From Echinococcus granulosus (Eukaryota > Platyhelminthes > Cestoda > Cyclophyllidea > Taeniidae): a stretch of DNA of 64,000 nt. The stretch spans positions 1,315,031-1,379,030 of the forward strand of contig NW_020170383.1 in assembly GCF_000524195.1 (NCBI RefSeq), written 5' to 3'. A model generated the notes under the pieces. It made no database searches, was not told where the DNA came from, and saw only the letters and a list, made by a program, of their open reading frames with translations. This document shows, piece by piece, positions 1 through 14,100 of the stretch. Numbering within the stretch: the first letter of the stretch is position 1; every line of letters begins with the position of its first letter. The position numbers were made by a program, and so were the translations under genes.

Positions 1-1319
1 AATGTTCCTGAGTAGTGAAGCCGCTCTTTTGTTATAAATCCGCATTCTTCTTAAGTATATTTTTATTTCGTTTATTTAATTTCGGCTGTTGTTGCTCATC
101 AATGATGCGAAACCATAATCCCACTTCTGATGATAATTAATGCTTATGAAATCTTATAGTGGCGCATCTGGAGACGAACAGGATATTGCAAACTGACTTT
201 TCACTTAAAAACACTTAATCCGTACTAAACATTCAGTCCTGTGTTGGCAGATTACTTATTTATATCTTGATAGGCCTACTAATGGATATTGAAGGCAATT
301 GGGAAGGCAAAATCGCCCGCACTTAGATAAGGGATTTGCCAGATATTTAGTAAACTAGTAAAATCATAACCCAAAAATTCAACTACAACAACGCAGTTCA
401 CTGTATAACGCCAGAACTACGAAATTTGCCTGTACAATTTATAAAAAATAGGTCATTTGAATGCGACGCCTTGGCATACTAGTAGGGTAAGAAATGTTTC
501 AATTTACACATCCGCTATGAGAAATACTTTCATCATTAGTTTGATGCAACTGTTCTCCATTCGATGAAAAAATTCTTTGACAGGCACTAAATGAGCCCAC
601 TTTTTAGTGCTCCAGTGTGAGGCATTTATTTTTGAAACATCACAGAAAAATAAATGCACACTTCTCATAAATCATGCCTGTTTGTACCACCTTTCTTAGA
701 ATGACTTAACATGATATCTGTGGGAGAGATAGGTGGAAAACGGTGTGGCCATAGAAACGTGCGTTAATTATATCGTCAACATTGAGTTGACTCAAAATAT
801 TCGTTATACGACTGTTTTGGGAACAATACGACCCAGTGCATATTCATAGTCTAATGGGCATAGCTCACAGCTCTGAAATTCTTCAAAACCTCAAAATACG
901 ACGAGTGAAGTGTGTAGAATGGCCCTTAACGCCTTGGTGTTTAATCGTAGGTTTGAAGCACATCTTGGTCGAGTCTTACTCATTTGACGTGCGAACACTT
1001 TGCATAAAATCAAAAAATGTTTGAAATATTGAAAACTTCATCACCGTGTTTATTGTTTTCACCAGAACAATAATGTCTTAATACTTTAATTCTGCCCCAG
1101 AATACAGCCCACAAAAGGGAGCAAACATGCTTCTTACCCATTTTGAATAACTAGGAATGCTATTCCCAAATGACTAAACCTAGCGTCTTTTCGCACATAT
1201 AATCACAACTCTCCATTTTAACACAGGAATTTTTACGTACATGAAAACCATACTAAAGTAGTATGACTACATTTTAGGTGGCTTGGATATACGTTAATAT
1301 CTAGTGGTCCACTACTTAC
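1..1319. other. AT-rich stretch without a supported gene
   Basis: No reading frame here has both coding character and usable splice signals. The only long frame, on the plus strand near 836-1024, starts at a GTG and resembles nothing known. The stretch lies downstream of a good donor at 1319/1318 on the minus strand, so it is probably intron of the gene whose exon is at 1320-1732. Confidence 0.5.
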
Positions 1320-1732
1320 CTTCCGTCGCCAATTCATCACCAAGCTTATTTGGAGAGAACTGGACATCTAAATTGCAAATGTAAAACTGAGTCTTAAGTT
1401 TGTACAGAGGCTGATTCGGATAGGTTAGATGATTATCCTCGACAAGGAGCGCCCAGAGTCTTCCCCGAAGTCGTAACAAGCCAGGGCAATAAGAACGCGT
1501 GTAAGAGTTATCAGGCAAGTAGCACATTCCGAGGGCCATTTCACTGAGCGGAAGCACAGCTTGTGGGGACCGATGAGCCCGCGCACACAAACGGTTTAAC
1601 AGTATCCAGTCTCCCAGACCCGTCCTAAATTTCAACCAAAATGAATGGCACTCTTGGGAAATACTCAAATGAAAGGTTATTTTGAGCACTCGAGAAACCA
1701 TGTCACATCGGTTTTTGGCATTGCCTTGGTTT
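1320..1732 (-). CDS. Internal exon of an unassigned minus-strand gene
   Basis: A frame of about 137 codons is open across this interval. A pyrimidine-rich stretch ending CTCAG precedes it on the minus strand, and a strong donor (GGAAG then GTAAGT) follows at 1320/1319. Both ends keep phase, with one base at each side. The protein is neither low complexity nor repetitive. A segment reading MALGMCYLPDNSY followed by GRLWALLVEDN is faintly reminiscent of a Tudor fold (short hydrophobic strands with aromatic residues), but the usual WYRA and DYGN signatures are absent, so I give no function. It is on the same strand as the DGK gene and about 2.8 kb downstream of its stop, so it belongs to a different gene whose other exons I could not place. 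Confidence 0.5.
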
Positions 1733-4512
1733 CTGAGTCGAGGAAGACCACCTCAACACCGTCAGAGCGACGATCACTTGCAGTGATGCGGCATCAGAAT
1801 GCACGCAAATAATAGGTATGTCATGGATTGGCTGAAGTTAAATTGACGATTAAAAATTCACTGTAATATCCGCAATAATAACACACCCTTCGAATTGGAC
1901 ACGCCTTGTGTCATGATGTTGGGGCAATTTCCCTTGAATTTTATAATATAACTATAAACGACAATATGTGAGTGTCGTGGTGTTGAACAAGCTGCACCAT
2001 CGCCATTGTCAGCTTTTACCACAAATGAAATAGCATGCTATAAACAGCCCATAAATGAGCTTTAGTGCTAAATTCCAGACCAACCATTGGTGAAGTTGTG
2101 GCAAACTATTTCGGGGGACAGTTGAACAGTTTAAGCTGTCCAACAAGTAGTTGGACTTGCCAACCCAATGTCCTCTAGGGTTGTTAAGAAAGCAAAAACG
2201 CTGCACGTGCAAGTCAAGAATGAAAATAGCAAAAAACGGTTATTGTGGGCACTTTATCGTCACTTCATAAAATCAATAGAAAAGGAAGGCACAAGAGGTA
2301 AAGCAGCATTGACGAAATTTGATTGATTGTACAAGGCAATGCTTGTCTCAATGACTGGCAAATCCTGTAGTTGTTTGTATGAAACTTGGGCCTAATAATC
2401 AACACCGAACGCCTCTCGCTGTACCAGCCGTAAGCGCTTCAGGTAATAATTCGGCCAACTGATGTATGAAAAGGCTTACCAGTTTAGACATTTCATTTGC
2501 GTACACTTACTGCAAAAACGGGTAATAATTTTCCCCGTATCTACCAGTTGAACCATTTACCCCATTGCCATTTATGTGATCTTACTAAAAAACTCTGTGC
2601 TGTAAGTAGGATGATTTTAAAGAAACGGTCCATGACAGAAACACAATTTGTAAGAAAGAGCATTTTCATCTTGTCTCCACCCAACCAAACATAATATTAA
2701 CGTCTCCTTCGAGGGTACGGACACAGAGTTGAGAAATAGGAAACTGATCCATTTCATTTTCATTTCTGAGATCTCCTGCCCGAAAGTAATAAAGTTAGGC
2801 GAGAAAAAGAGGAAGAGAGAAAACATCCGATCATTAAGCCACCGTCTATATTAACAAATCAAAAAGACGAGAGGGAGGGGAGGAGATTTGAAGAGAGGAT
2901 CAAAACCGATTGGAGGGTGGGGGAGGGGAGGATAGATGTCGCTTGCATCACTAGGTCTCTGACATACTGAGCATCACCCCTCCTGGCATAAAATTATGTT
3001 GTCCGTATTCGACTATACACAAGCACGCACGGATGCAATCACACAAACACACACGTTGAGATCCACAAGTAAGGGACGAGGCTCAGTTCGCATCAGACTC
3101 AATGGGGAACAAAGTAGAATGTTGGGAGGGTGAGTGATTTGGGTATCAAGGAGATAGTAAGCACAGTAAGGCGAGAAAACCTAGATGATGCAAATACTGT
3201 AACAGAGGAGGAGGAAGAGGAGGAGAGGGCAAGGTGGAGAAGTGATAGATAGATAAAATCACAGTTGCGGTTCTATGTTAGAGAGGTCATATTGCACAGA
3301 GAGGGTTCGACGTGCGAACACCCGTCATGATTTGTTGCGTCGAGTGGGGTGTATGGGGCTCGAGGAAACAAAGCCGACACAAAAAATGGCTAGAGTGAAG
3401 CAACGTTCGCATTAAATGAACCCTACACAGATGGATGGATAGTGACGAGGAAAGGCAAACTGCATGAATCTGTGTCGATGCTTCCCTGTCTTTTTCCTTC
3501 TGCGTATTGTCTTTGGGAGAAAGAAGGAAGGTGAATGGGTTGGTGGGCTGACGGGTGTTTAACCTTATAATGGAATGTCATCATTTTTTGGTGTACGGTG
3601 CAAAAGTGGAGGAGACAGCAAACGAAAGGGGGTGTGAGCAAGAGGCCTGTTGTCACGCTTTGGCTCAATGACCTAAAAGACATGCAAAAATGACGTTTTC
3701 ATAACCAGCAAACCTCAATAATGACCAAAAAGCATGTGTTGCTCTCGAGAACTAAACAAGTTTCAACTAGAGGCATGACAACTTCATATTCATATGGTAT
3801 ACTGCCAAGGATACCTCTTTTAGATATCGCTTGAACAGTAGTTCTAATAATAGTGTATGAACAACTTCAGAACTCCATACTGCCCAAATATCGTCACTTG
3901 CAAACTGATAATTGCAACTACCAACGGTAGAATTCAATTATTTGCGAAAGTGCAATGCAGGTGTGACACCACAGTCAAATTGCAAACTAATCTATTTTGC
4001 CATTACTTTTTTATCATTTCCGTTTTCGTTTCAATGCGACAGCGCGTGGGTTGGACGAGTCACTAAACTCCGTTTTGCCTTCATGCTAAGTAAAAATAAT
4101 TAGGTGCGAAGGTAGGTGGTGCAAATGATGCGGTGCAGAAAAACACTCTCCTAAACAGGCGATGGTTTTACCCGATCGCTGTATTATTTTCATTTCTTTT
4201 TGTTTCGCCTCCCTTTTTGAAGCACTTTACACCCTTGTTGTTTTGAGAGTCAGTGAGAATGACTGAACGTTAGGGGCGCTGTCGCTTATCGCATCGTCAT
4301 ACATTCCGCTGACACTAACAAGGAGTCATCAGGCAGTCCTATCAGTTACTCCGAAACCCGAAAATCGCAGATTTAACAGTGTAATCATTTGGTATCCATT
4401 AGCTCAGCCGCTTGCAATTGCACGCATTTTAAATATCATGACTCGAACGAAAAAGAAAAATCGAGTTTTGAACAACAAACCAAATAAAAATACAAGCTTT
4501 CTCTCAGCAAAG
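1733..4512. other. Region downstream of the DGK stop, no supported exon
   Basis: This holds the presumed 3' untranslated region of the DGK gene and intergenic or intronic sequence of the next gene. Several short frames exist (for example 2009-2212 and 3423-3683 on the minus strand), but none has convincing splice sites together with recognisable protein. Its main feature is the purine-rich tract listed separately. Confidence 0.45.
2800..3240. repeat. Purine-rich (GA/GGA) low-complexity tracts
   Basis: Two blocks, roughly 2800-2936 and 3207-3233, are nearly pure G and A on the plus strand (GAGGGAGGGG and GGAGGAGGAAG motifs). On the transcribed minus strand they are polypyrimidine. They lie within about 1.7 kb past the DGK stop. 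Confidence 0.7.
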
Positions 4513-5125
4513 CTATTCCTCAGGCAGCGTGGGGTTGAGGAGGAAATCGGGCGAAGCAGAGGAGGGGGAAGAGGAAGTGCCAGAGGTCACGGCAGCGACA
4601 GTTTCATCCACATGACTGTGATTGGCAGATAGGGGAGCCAGTTCGGGTCCACTGCCACAGTCGATGAATCGGTCCTCAAGAGTGAAATCGTGTAGAAGGA
4701 AGGGCGTCGGTGTCACTGGCCGACGGTCCGAGGGAATCGCTACCTGTAAGCGTAAGCCTAGTTAGTGTAAGCTAGTTAGCCAGCTGGATCAGCGAGAAGA
4801 TGGAAGGGCGGACCTGTGAGTGGAGGGTAAACTGAGAGGCCCCAATAGCGGCTTCCGAGCGCAGAGCTGTTAGTCCGCGACGGGACTTGCCGCCACCACC
4901 GCTGCTACTGTTCACTATGGAGGGCAAAGGGCTGGCAGAGAAAACAGTAGTGGTGGTGGTAGTTGAGGAGGAACCGGTTTCGACAACAGCGGTAGTAGTG
5001 GGTAGAATGGCAGGTAGCATAGCTCCACTCGAAGCATCTACCGCCACTCCACTATTTGCCCCCAAGCCGGGCTCTGTGTGGCGACGGTTGACTTTTCGCC
5101 GTTTTCGCTTCTTCAGCATTGTCGC
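4513..5125 (-). CDS. DGKQ: DGK C-terminal tail, two exons
   Basis: Exon 5125-4814 begins [15 protein letters not shown], matching the basic patch just after the accessory domain in DGK theta. It then runs into a Thr/Ser/Gly-rich tail with a six-Thr run and a GGGG stretch. The final exon 4743-4513 encodes [14 protein letters not shown] and an acidic Ser/Pro-rich end, stopping with TAG at 4513. Donor GTCCGC and acceptor GCTTACAG keep phase 0. Confidence 0.78.
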
Positions 5126-8100
5126 CTGGTGTGTTTAAAAACGACTGTAAAGCTGTACCTTCCCATGGCAGCGAGCAAGCCTCTCACCAGCTATGGTATA
5201 ATATTCCGTGATAAAATAGTTGCTTTTTTCCTTAATAGAGCAAAATTATCCATTCTGGTTATTTAACTATGCTTTTAACGAGCTGAAGTTGATGAGTTTA
5301 AAAGTGCTCACACACCAAAAACGATCACTATCTCCGATGGCTGGAAAGAAGTCTCTCCTATAAAACCCACAGGTAAAAAATAGAACACGTACATTATGTT
5401 TTAGGAATAAAGAGATGGAAATCCGGCCCTTTTAAAAGTTTACTCCGTTGAATGAAAATCTCAATACACCGTCACCATTAAGTTGATCTTTAAATCTGTT
5501 CTTGACAAGGGACTAAAATGAAGTAGTACCCAAACTAGAAGCCAGCTTTAAAATAAAATTAGTACGGCGATTCCAATACTCCCAACAGTAAAGCATTTGT
5601 TTGTCTTGTATGGCAGGATGGAAGGGGAGCGGTGTCCAGACGGGATGTAAGATGGTTTTTGGTAAAGTTGAATGATTCTGAATTCCCGTACGAGCACACA
5701 ATAGAAAAGCAAAGCAGATTAACAGCTGCGTATGGGGAACAAAGATAGTCTGGAGTAAATACATTGAATGTGAGCAAATTCCAGGTAAATTCAACGAGCA
5801 GCATGTCACGAAGACCTGGGGTAGGTAGCCGAGTTTGGCAGTCAGATCATCGTTCGCAGTCAGGTGTTATGGTAAAGCCAGAAAATGATCACTGAAATTG
5901 TTTAATACAATTTGAATCGTCAAATAACTTTTGGTGTAATGACAATAATAGCATGAATAGATTAAGATTTCAAAAATGAGTATTATGCACATCACGGCCA
6001 CCGCGATTACATGAAAAGTAAAGTAGCTGTATTTCAAATTACGCTCTCAAAGTCAATCTTTAATCGGATAGGTTGTTACTTCAGATACATAAATATTTCA
6101 AACGTTGCCTACTATACTATTTCTAGCATATTCAAAACCTCGAAAATCACCTTTCAGATTTCAAGAATTAAAAATGGTGGTGCAACAAGCAATTTTCAGA
6201 AAATAACAAGCCACCTAGAAATGCCTGTTTTGAAAGACCCGAAAATTAAGAGAAACATCCAAAGATAGAATGCCACAGCTATCTTCCGAGTCCGAAGCCT
6301 GGTGAGCAGACTTGAACACCTAAAAACGCTTTCAGTCTACCAAGGTCGTACAGCCAAATTAATCACAAATATACTGCGTTAAAATAAGTGTCCATCATTT
6401 TTTTCTCGAGTATGAACTTGACAGTGGTCAGAATAATGAAAACAATGTGTGGACACATAAGAATGCTTTTCGGCAATCTTCATGTAAAACCACGGAAGAG
6501 TACTTCAATTTCGCATACCTATGTTAAAGTTAAAAAATTAGTCAAATTGAATTTCCTATGGTAAAATTAATGCATACAAGCCAAATTCATTCAGCTGCCA
6601 TCACACAGACGCATAAACAGTTTTAAATGTGAGATTATAGAGGGGAGGTACAATGATGAGATTACCTTCAATGCGGAGCGCAGAACAACAATCTGCCCCG
6701 GTGACTGAATCCACGGCTCGCCATCCACCTGGACGGGGATATCTGATTTCAGTGTGATTCTTATCTAAAAGGTGCGAACAGGCACGCCTGGGTATGGTTG
6801 TAATAGCAACAGCAACGGTAATAGTGTTAGTAATGTGGGATGATATAAATCATCGCGCGGTCCCGCTGTATCATAAAGTTGTGCTACGCCACGCCTGTGA
6901 CACGCGGTACAAAAGAGCATGGACATCAAGTAAGCGCGAAAGGAAGCACCCGGTCTAGAGTTGGATAGAGGATCGGGTGGGCTCCGTCTTGCCACTGATC
7001 ATCAAAATCAGATTGGTAAGGTTCTTAACAGCTGAAAATGGGTAATAGTAGCTTGGAGGAGGTATACGCCCATTGTGCTAAGTGCAAAAGATAGTGGCCT
7101 AGTTCTATCCGCATTTTCACCTCAACGAAAACTACTAACTTCAGGAATCTTGTTGGGCGGGATGTCGGAGTAGGAAGCGTGTCCCTTCAAAGGATAATAT
7201 CTTGACTCATGAGAGCTTACGTGTCCGCCCTGAGCGAGACGCGTGCCGGTGCGGAGACCGGAGAAGATTTGGCCCATATGAACGACCCCAGTGACGCCGA
7301 CGACCTCGAGGAGGCCATCGTAGTGAGTGGGCTTAGCGAAGGCCTCATCCTTCTCCATACCCCATGGATTGGCGCCAGCACCCCACGAGAGGATGTTGAG
7401 GATAATAATACCCTCTATGGGTGGCAGGTCCAACTGCCGGCCGTCCACCTCAATGAGGACATTCTGGTGCAAGTCCTTGCATTTCGTCTGGTTCACCATC
7501 TTCCGTAGACCCATCTTGAAGTACACCGACTTGTTGTGGATTCTGGCCATCACAGAAATAAGTAGAAGTTAATTACAATTCTAATCAGAGGGTTTAAGCA
7601 GAACCGACATTTACTATACACATAAAATGGTTCCCTAAGATAGGTGACTTAAAGTTCGACCTTCATGCCTTGAAGAAACGCTATAGCGTTTCGCACTGAC
7701 TTCAAAAATATCCCTTTGAAAAAACACAGCATATGATGAAGTTACGCCTCCATTCCAACTTTAATTAGAGAAAAAACATACTTCAAGGCAGGAAATAATC
7801 AAGTAGTCAGCCATTTTAAATGAGCACAGACCTTCACATATGCTTTATCCCCAGTAATGAACGCTGGGGAGCCAAGTAATTTGAAGACGGCCTGATAAAA
7901 GGCAGCTGTTATGAATTTAGAAAATAGGCTGCACAAAATTTTATCTAATTCCCAAAAAGAACAGACTTTGGGACTCATTTCTAAATTTCCACTTCTAGTC
8001 GAATTTTCTACAGAAGACCTTATGCGAGAAAAGGGGTACGCACGCCACGTACTGGATTAATGTTGAAATCAAGCAAATTAGGCAATAGCAAATCACATAA

Positions 8101-11100
8101 GAGGATGAAGCTGGGAGACATTCTATTAGTTATTATGTTGGTGATAAATAAGGCGAGATTAACGGCATAATGAGAAATGTCACGCGGTCTTGTATGTTGC
8201 CCCCGATTAGGCTGCTAGCCCTTTCTTTTCAAAAAAACCAGGACTTCTAAAAAACAATTACATGCTCCAGAAGGAATATGCCCTAGGGGCACCAAACTAA
8301 TTTTGAGGTCAAACGAATCAGTGATAGGCAAAAATACCACTTGTAAGTTACATAAATCCACATTAAAAACACTTATATTCGTTTTAAAAAAAGTAATTAT
8401 TTGAATAGTATCGAAATACATGCATGGTACAGCAGGCACTCGATCAATCAGCTAAATTTAAATCTACAGTAATGCATAGGAAGTTACTCATCATTTCAAG
8501 GGAAACAAAGCAATATACTACTGATTGCTATTGAAGGTAATTTGATAGCACATTAGCGGATTATTTCACTTCCTGAAAGACACCACTTTAGTCTAATCCA
8601 GATATGAAGACTGTAGAACGAAAAAGGAGGAAATGGTATACATCAGTTCTGCCCAATGCAGTTTACAGATTGCATTAAGACTAGTGTTTCCAGCATAAAA
8701 GACTGGAGCAGTGAGCCTGTAATTTAATAACGGGGATTGTAAAAAATTTAAGCTAGTAAAATTTGGATAAGGAGATTCGAAGTAGAATGAAATACGGACA
8801 AATAGATGTGGGGATCCCCCAATTTTCCTCATAATTACTACTTTCAATGCACTATTCAAAAAAGCATCAATAGAAGATTGCTGTTCATGAAAGTCTTCAG
8901 CGGTACGCCGATTCGACAACAAAGGCAGACATAATGGCCAGAAGTGTAAAAGCATTACAGCAATGCTAAGCAAAGGTGGGTTTTCATTACAAGTTAAAAG
9001 TGGCATCTATGTATTAATTATAACGTAGTGCAGCTTCAAAAAGTGCGCCACCTCAGATTTTCACTTCCTGAAAAACCAAAGCACGCCTCCATTCGTCAAC
9101 CTCGGAACACCAATTTAACGAATTCATTTGCAGCAGTATTTTTTGTCGTTTACACAGATAGGAAATAAATCGATTGACCTTAAAATGATCTTCCACGTTG
9201 CTTATTGTTTGCCGAGTTTTCTAAAACTGAAACCATGACTAAATTTCAAATATGCATGATTCCCACTTCCTAGGGTTCCTAAATAGGAATCTACTACAGC
9301 ATCTGCCCTTAAAATACAGACGCAGCACGAAGACTGAATGCCATTATAACCCAGCTAAGACAAAAAATCGCTCCTCCTGGCGCTATGACAGTGTCTCTAA
9401 ATTCATTATGGCAAATTGTTTAGCTATAGTAGATGATTTTCCTATTTCAACCGGTACTATACCCAAACGAAGCCGTAAATATGAAAATTTGTGCGGTTAT
9501 AAAGGTAGCATTTGAAGTAACGATTTACCAAAAACGGACTGTTGGTATTAAAATAGAAACAAAATACAGAAACTATGCATTATTCTCAGATTTACCAATT
9601 GAAGAATGTGAGAAAAGTTTCAATGCCTCACAGAGACCTATTGACGGCTTCAGAGTAGCATTTCAAGCCTGACTAATTAGGCATAATAAAAAGATTTTGC
9701 ATGTGATTTTAAAAATCTGCAGTTGTGGGAGATAGATTCTAGTTCTTTTTTGTAAAACTCAAAGTATGTTCTACCTCCTGTTCCAAATAGAGTGAGCTAA
9801 AAAAAACGAGATAAATGCACCCACAGTTCGGCTAAAAATGTAGATCAAGCCAGATTTTGTATTCAAAAAGGATCCATATATATCAATTAAGAAATATGGT
9901 AATAATACTAACAAAGAGAGGGCCTAAGTACACATATAGATAAGGCCGATGTATATGTTTGTTATTCCCACCTGCATATTTTCCACAAAAAGGATGTGAA
10001 ATCGAACAAGTTTAGGTTTGTTCAAGAATAGGTGTCCCTCTCGCACCCATGATGAAGGTAATAAAACGAGACAGAAGGAGCGTCAGTTTCTATTATCAGA
10101 TTTCATTAGAGACCATCAAGTGATTAAGGCAAGACAGGGCAGTGACCCCGCTGCAATCAAACGAACCGAATTTCGCCAATACGGATAACACTCACTGCTG
10201 GTACGAAAAACCGCTCCAATAAATGAAATTTTATAATCCCATCACTTTATCAGATTTAGAGTGAAAAGAACCACCACCAAACTAAGCCAAAAATAGTTTA
10301 CAGTTTATTAATTGTTCGAGCCCCACTTTTTTACCAGTATCTTTTACCTTTAAGTAAGGCTATAGCTATGTACTGCAGGTTATGATAAACCACTTTTTCT
10401 CTCGAATGGACAATGACATTTAGTAGAGAATAATTTTGGGATTGATATACGAATAGTAATTGAATGTAAGCGAATGCGTGAAAGATTAGGGATTAGGTTG
10501 TGGTAGGTATACGACAACATTTCTTACTTAAAAGTCCTCTTGCTCAAAGCAACCGCCACTAGGGGAAAAAGAATCTAAACAGCAACGAGTCAGGTTACTA
10601 ACAATGCGCAAATCACAGTGGTATGAAGGCTAGCACAGTTTGATGGTGACGATCAACCTTCAAGAGGTAAAATTCCTAGGGGACATATACTGACGATCGA
10701 CTAAACCACCCACATATGCTTGAGCCAGCTGTATGGACTCAACCGCGTAAATGTTAGGCAATTAAAGAAGTTAAAATAATTAATGGTCGTATTGTAATAT
10801 TAGCCAGTAGGCCGCTTTGGTTTAAGCAAACTAAACAAAACCATTGCTGTGTGCAAGTGGAGAGCTCTGGACAGGGAAAACGCTATATTAGGCCCATTCA
10901 GAAGCAATCTTAATTATTCAAAGGCCAATGCATGAGGGGAGGTAGCGGGATACACAAGGGCTAAGCAAATAACTAGAAGCGTACAGAGGCTAGGCTACGT
11001 ATTGAGTGTACGGCGCGATAGAAATGGTAAAGCAGTATTTACTTGGTTTAATCTAAGTCTTCCACTAGAAATAGAGATTTTGTAGTAATGACATGTCGCA

Positions 11101-14100
11101 TATTTTGCTTTTGTGCCTTATCAACAACAGTTTATCCACTTATAACTTATTCACTTATTAGCCCACGCAGAACTTGGCACAAGTTGAAAACATAACTTGA
11201 AAAGACTGAGATAAGCCAATTGGCTAACAACATGGAGGATGACAAACGAAAAGCGACTTTTATCAGGTTCTATACGAAACAACTCCACTATTATATACCC
11301 AGTTCTTTTTTGTGCATTGCGGATAATTATTCAAAACACCGAAGAACAATATACACCCTCACTCAGGTGAACACAATTTCATCGTTTTCCTAAAAAACGT
11401 CTAACTTGACGACAGTAAACTGTCAATGTTTATGCATCAACGGATCCTATGAAAGGACCTCCCTAGCATAATTGGAGTGTGAATCCGTATTTGGTGGATA
11501 CATAGTTTTGCCGAGATTTCAGAAAGTAGTCCTCAGTTCATATGTAGGTAGGGTGCTGGAAGTGCCACTCATTCAAGAGGATCCTCTGGGTACCTCTAAC
11601 CAGGTGAGGCCGAATATCACCGTCGTTAAGCCCCCAGGTTAAAGTTTTACTTTTGAATCGACTTACTGAAACCAGGTGCAATTGCAGTAAGCCACGAAAC
11701 GTTCGTGTCAGGGAGGGTTGAACTCCCAATTGCTAAACTTTTTCTTAGCTAGAAATTTAAAAGTAAACCGCATCACATGTTCGCTCTGGCTTGACATAAC
11801 CAATGCTTATAAAATTCTCAATTCACTTCTTAAAGTAGTATGAAGAGATTAGCCAATAAATGACTGCAAAGACATCGACTGGGTAACATAATAAACGCGT
11901 AAAAGACCTAATGGAATACGAGCATTAATCTTGCTTAGAGCAACAAAAAATTAAACAATCAGTAAAGTGAAGCGGACCGGTCAAATAGGGTTTTTTGTAA
12001 GGTGTAAAACTGACCTGCTGTTGAATTTAGCTGGGTTCTCCTCACGAGCCAGGTGGAAATCAAGATTGAGGTCGGCGTCGATGCCAAGGCCGAAATAGTT
12101 GTTCATCACAAAAATGCGGCTGGTGTCCTCGTTGGTGTTGCAGGTGTTCGCCTCTATCTGCAGCTGCTTCTTCTGCGCGTCACTCTCAACCTGATCTGGC
12201 TTAATGACAACTGTCCAGCGGTCGAGGCGTATCTCCTCCGCCTCCACCACGTCTCTGGAGCACAAAAAGATCACCTTAAAACAATCACATTACCCAGATA
12301 GCTTACTTGAACTGCGAGTCTATAATGGGTTTTTAGTCATACCTTGTTGTTATTTCTACTATTTCAATAACCTCACACATTTAGGGGTAGCATTGAATAA
12401 AAAAACAATGAATTTCTAAATTAACGTTACAATAAAGACTCTCTAATTACATAAGCCTCTTGGTAAGAGCCAAAATAAGCTCAACTCTACTCCATCCAGA
12501 TCGTAAACTCAGTTTTCAACAAGGATTATTATTTGTGTGCCAATATTCTCTCAAGTCTGTGTTCAAAAAAGTACAGAGGATACGTCAAATGTCTGCCATC
12601 TTAGACTTAAGACAAATATCTAGGTTCATCATCAGCCTCATTCTTAAGTTGAATGGCTATTCAAAAATACATCGACCAAATGGGAACAATCCTGGAGTCT
12701 TTCTCTTCGACAATTTGAAAACTTTTTTATCATAAGAACATTTCACTTCTAATACATTTCCGTGGCATCGTTTTTCATCATTTGCTAAGGTTTGAGCTTA
12801 CACCTTATAACCGAATCACTAGACCAATTTTTTCAAAGCAAAGAAATCATGTTCTGATTCGGCATCCATGAAATTTGAATATTCACTTGTGATTTGAAAA
12901 CGAGGCGGTTTAGTGAATGTTAATTTCCAAAGAAAGAAGTTTCCGAAAATAATATTAAAGTCGCAATCAACTATTTTTGAATTTCTGACACAACTTGTTA
13001 CGATATGAGTAAGAAACAACTCCAGACTGAAACGCTTTTCTCAGATTAGAAAAGAATCATAACAATAGTTTAATTAGTAATAATAAGCTAATCAACTTTT
13101 GATAATAAGATTTTTACGTGCTCTAATATCATCTGGGGCTGCAGACATCCGACAATCAAAGTAAAATAATTCCATCTCCTTTTTACACCATAGAAGCTAT
13201 ATTACTTGAAATGAGATGAAAGAGTTCTAAAACCTGGCATGAGAGATATTCCCGACTAATAAAGAAGAGGAATTTTTGATTTATTTAACCCTTGGATATA
13301 TTACTGCTCACGAGAAGGAAAGAAAGACTGACCGGAGGATTTGCAGGGGATCCTCGGTGCCTGTGTATCCTGGACCCCAATGTAAAACGCGCGCGAGGTC
13401 GTTGCCCGTCCCAATGGGTAAGATGGCCATGGGTGGGGTGGGGCAGGCAGCATCCTGACCCACATTATCCAAGCAGGAAAGTGCCCAGCCCACCGTTCCG
13501 TCACCGCCGCACACGAGGATTTTGAACCGCGAGAGGTGCCGAAAACAATGCAGCCCGGGCAGAGGACCACCATTATCCAGATTAAACACCTTGTGGGGAA
13601 AAACTAGACTCAAAACAGGGAACCCCATCATCAGATCTGTCATTTCTACAAAAACTACAATGTCCGCCTAATTACTCGATATAACCATGAATAAAATTTC
13701 CAACTTTTTGGCAGGAGATTCTCATTTCAGCGAAATTTTTGCCCGAAAGTGGAATTTGGAATGCCACTTTAACAACAGCATAGCAGATGGCTATCATTGA
13801 ACTTATCCATTCAACACCTAATCCAACCTCAGCTACTCAAACGAAATCAGTGAAACTATAGCGTTAACTCACAAAAGTGGGGAAAATAAGGGATATCCTG
13901 GGGATGTTCACAAGTAAATACGATACCCGTATTGCTAATTACGGAGTGATGAGTTGGGAGTGCATCAATAACCCATCACACGAAAGCAGCGTGGACATTC
14001 ACTGATAGAGAGGAGAATAAATAATGCAAGAACTCACATAGCCGGCTCATTGCCTTCCATAAAAATAAAAATTAGGAGTAGCAGTAGTAGACTAAGCATT

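Noticed and set aside
8593..9006. 137-codon minus-strand frame inside a DGK intron
   Set aside because: It resembles no protein I recognise and is not needed by the DGK transcript, whose phase and homology continue across the intron. Frames of this length occur by chance in 64 kb.
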